This document shows, piece after piece, positions 63,382-64,000 of a stretch of DNA of 64,000 bases (positions are counted from its first letter, which is position 1; every line of letters starts with the position of its first letter). The position numbers and the translations under genes are program-made. This DNA is from Pirellula sp. GTDB taxonomy: Bacteria; Planctomycetota; Planctomycetia; Pirellulales; Lacipirellulaceae. The notes below the pieces were generated by a model, which did no database searches, had not been told where the DNA came from, and worked only from the letters and a program-made list of their open reading frames with translations. The DNA lies in contig PNKX01000023.1 of assembly GCA_013822725.1 (NCBI GenBank), positions 20,096-84,095 of the forward strand, read 5' to 3'.

Positions 63382-64000
63382 TCAGCGTGGCGTAGTGGCG
63401 CGGAGGCGTTGGTCCCAGAGGAGGTCTTGTTCTTGCTGGTTGAGGACGCCGATGGCGGCGGCGAAATCGTCGAACCGCAAGTTGAAGTCGATCGGCAGGT
63501 TGTAGTCGATCGCGGCGGACGGTTCGCTTAGTGTCGCGTTGCCTGCTGTCGCGTCTTGCGTTTTCGGCGACACGACGCCTGTCGTAGGGCGGGTGCTCGC
63601 ACCCGCCTTTGCCGTTTCTCTCTCGATCGGCTTTGATTTGCTCTTGGCGGACGCTGCCGGGGAAGGTCGATCGGCGTGGGACGCGGCGGTCGGCTGCGGG
63701 CTGGGCGAGGTGGATGCGAGCACCCACTCTACGGGCGTCGCGTCGCTTGCTGTCGCTTCATGCGTTTTAGGCGACAGTTGCGCTGCGGCCTGCGCTTGGG
63801 CTTGCTCTTGGTAGGCAGCGATCTCAGCGCGTAGCGCCTGGCGCGACGTTTCGTCGGCTAGCGGCGTCGGCGGGAGTTTGGATTTCTTGAGGTTGCCGCC
63901 AGGGCCGAGTTGGGGGAAGCAGTATTCGATCGCATGGCCGCAGACGGGCTCGACTTGCTGGTAGAACGCGGCGCGCTCGGCTGGCGCCGTCGCGGCTAAG
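63382..64000 (-). CDS. Partial orphan protein with in-frame repeat insertions
   Basis: An open frame of 206 codons reaches the right edge, so the N-terminus is missing. The visible N-terminal part has FYQQVEPVCGHAIEYCFPQL and an Ala/Gln-rich helix AEIAAYQEQAQAQAAAQ. The middle is made of two repeat clusters (63530-63607 and 63709-63778) that encode segments such as AGASTRPT and VEWVLAST; the end has FNLRFDDFAAAIGVLNQQEQDLLWDQ. I do not recognise the family. The repeats inside make it likely that half the visible sequence is not ancestral. Confidence 0.55.
   Translation of the reverse strand, partial: LAATAPAERAAFYQQVEPVCGHAIEYCFPQLGPGGNLKKSKLPPTPLADETSRQALRAEIAAYQEQAQAQAAAQLSPKTHEATASDATPVEWVLASTSPSPQPTAASHADRPSPAASAKSKSKPIERETAKAGASTRPTTGVVSPKTQDATAGNATLSEPSAAIDYNLPIDFNLRFDDFAAAIGVLNQQEQDLLWDQRLRATTPR
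63530..63607. repeat. Repeat cluster inside the last gene, copy 1
   Basis: TGTCGCGTTGCCTGCTGTCG then CGTCTTGCGTTTTCGGCGACA, followed by GTAGGGCGGGTGCTCGCACC. The first half resembles 63736-63778 in direct orientation; the second half is a REP-like hairpin. Confidence 0.8.
63709..63778. repeat. Repeat cluster inside the last gene, copy 2
   Basis: GGTGGATGCGAGCACCCACTC hairpin half (inverted relative to 63584-63607), then CGTCGCGTCGCTTGCTGTCG and CTTCATGCGTTTTAGGCGACAG, the direct copy of 63530-63571. Both blocks keep the reading frame. Confidence 0.8.

Overview
The window is GC-rich, gene-dense DNA that most likely comes from a member of the Planctomycetota, probably the Pirellulales. The evidence is the combination of a DUF1598-type secreted protein, a Tat-exported Gfo/Idh protein behind a DoxX protein, a very large MoxR/BatA operon, a PEP-CTERM protein beside an arylsulfatase, genes resembling methanofuran-type cofactor synthesis in a bacterium, and many families of intergenic hairpin repeats. 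No rRNA, tRNA, CRISPR array or prophage was found. The genus assignment is inference.

Layout. 0-5 kb: start of a possible cupin gene, an FAD monooxygenase, a frameshifted REP-associated transposase (RAYT) framed by two pairs of its palindromic REP repeats, a Ser/Thr kinase and a D-2-hydroxyacid dehydrogenase. 5-8 kb: a two-gene DoxX plus Gfo/Idh operon. 8-32.5 kb: thirteen consecutive minus-strand genes, read from a 1539-residue PQQ-propeller protein through a cyclase-like repeat protein, MoxR ATPase, DUF58, BatA-VWA, VWA, a DUF4175-like membrane protein and two coiled-coil/helical proteins, then an NPCBM-type protein and three trypsin-fold proteins. Only the first of these three keeps its catalytic triad. 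32.9-38 kb: an HU-like protein, MgtC, a winged-helix protein, a DUF3050 protein, a DUF937 protein with an EF-hand loop and a PEP-CTERM protein. 38-42 kb: a sulfatase, then a patch of lower GC with small planctomycete-type membrane and orphan proteins. 42-47 kb: a TolC-like Ala/Pro-rich protein, a Dus enzyme, DUF2721, and a neurotransmitter-type Na+ symporter with a small membrane ORF behind it. 47.2-53.2 kb: an Fe-S assembly island (sufR, orphan nuoB, sufC, sufB, sufD, Rieske ferredoxin, sufT). 53.2-55.9 kb: three overlapping genes resembling mfnD, mfnF and mfnE. 56-64 kb: a fatty-acid desaturase, DUF1598, an FHA-GAF-sigma54 activator, a ThuA-like protein, ndk and a partial orphan gene.

The unifying oddity is repeat biology. 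At least nine families of palindromic repeats occur between genes, and three sets lie inside open reading frames without breaking them: the VWA protein, the DUF4175-like protein and the last partial gene. The REPs inside the VWA gene match those flanking the damaged RAYT, so this strain's own RAYT family plausibly wrote peptide insertions into a conserved membrane-complex operon. The second notable feature is the set of two triad-less trypsin-fold proteins beside an intact one in the same operon.
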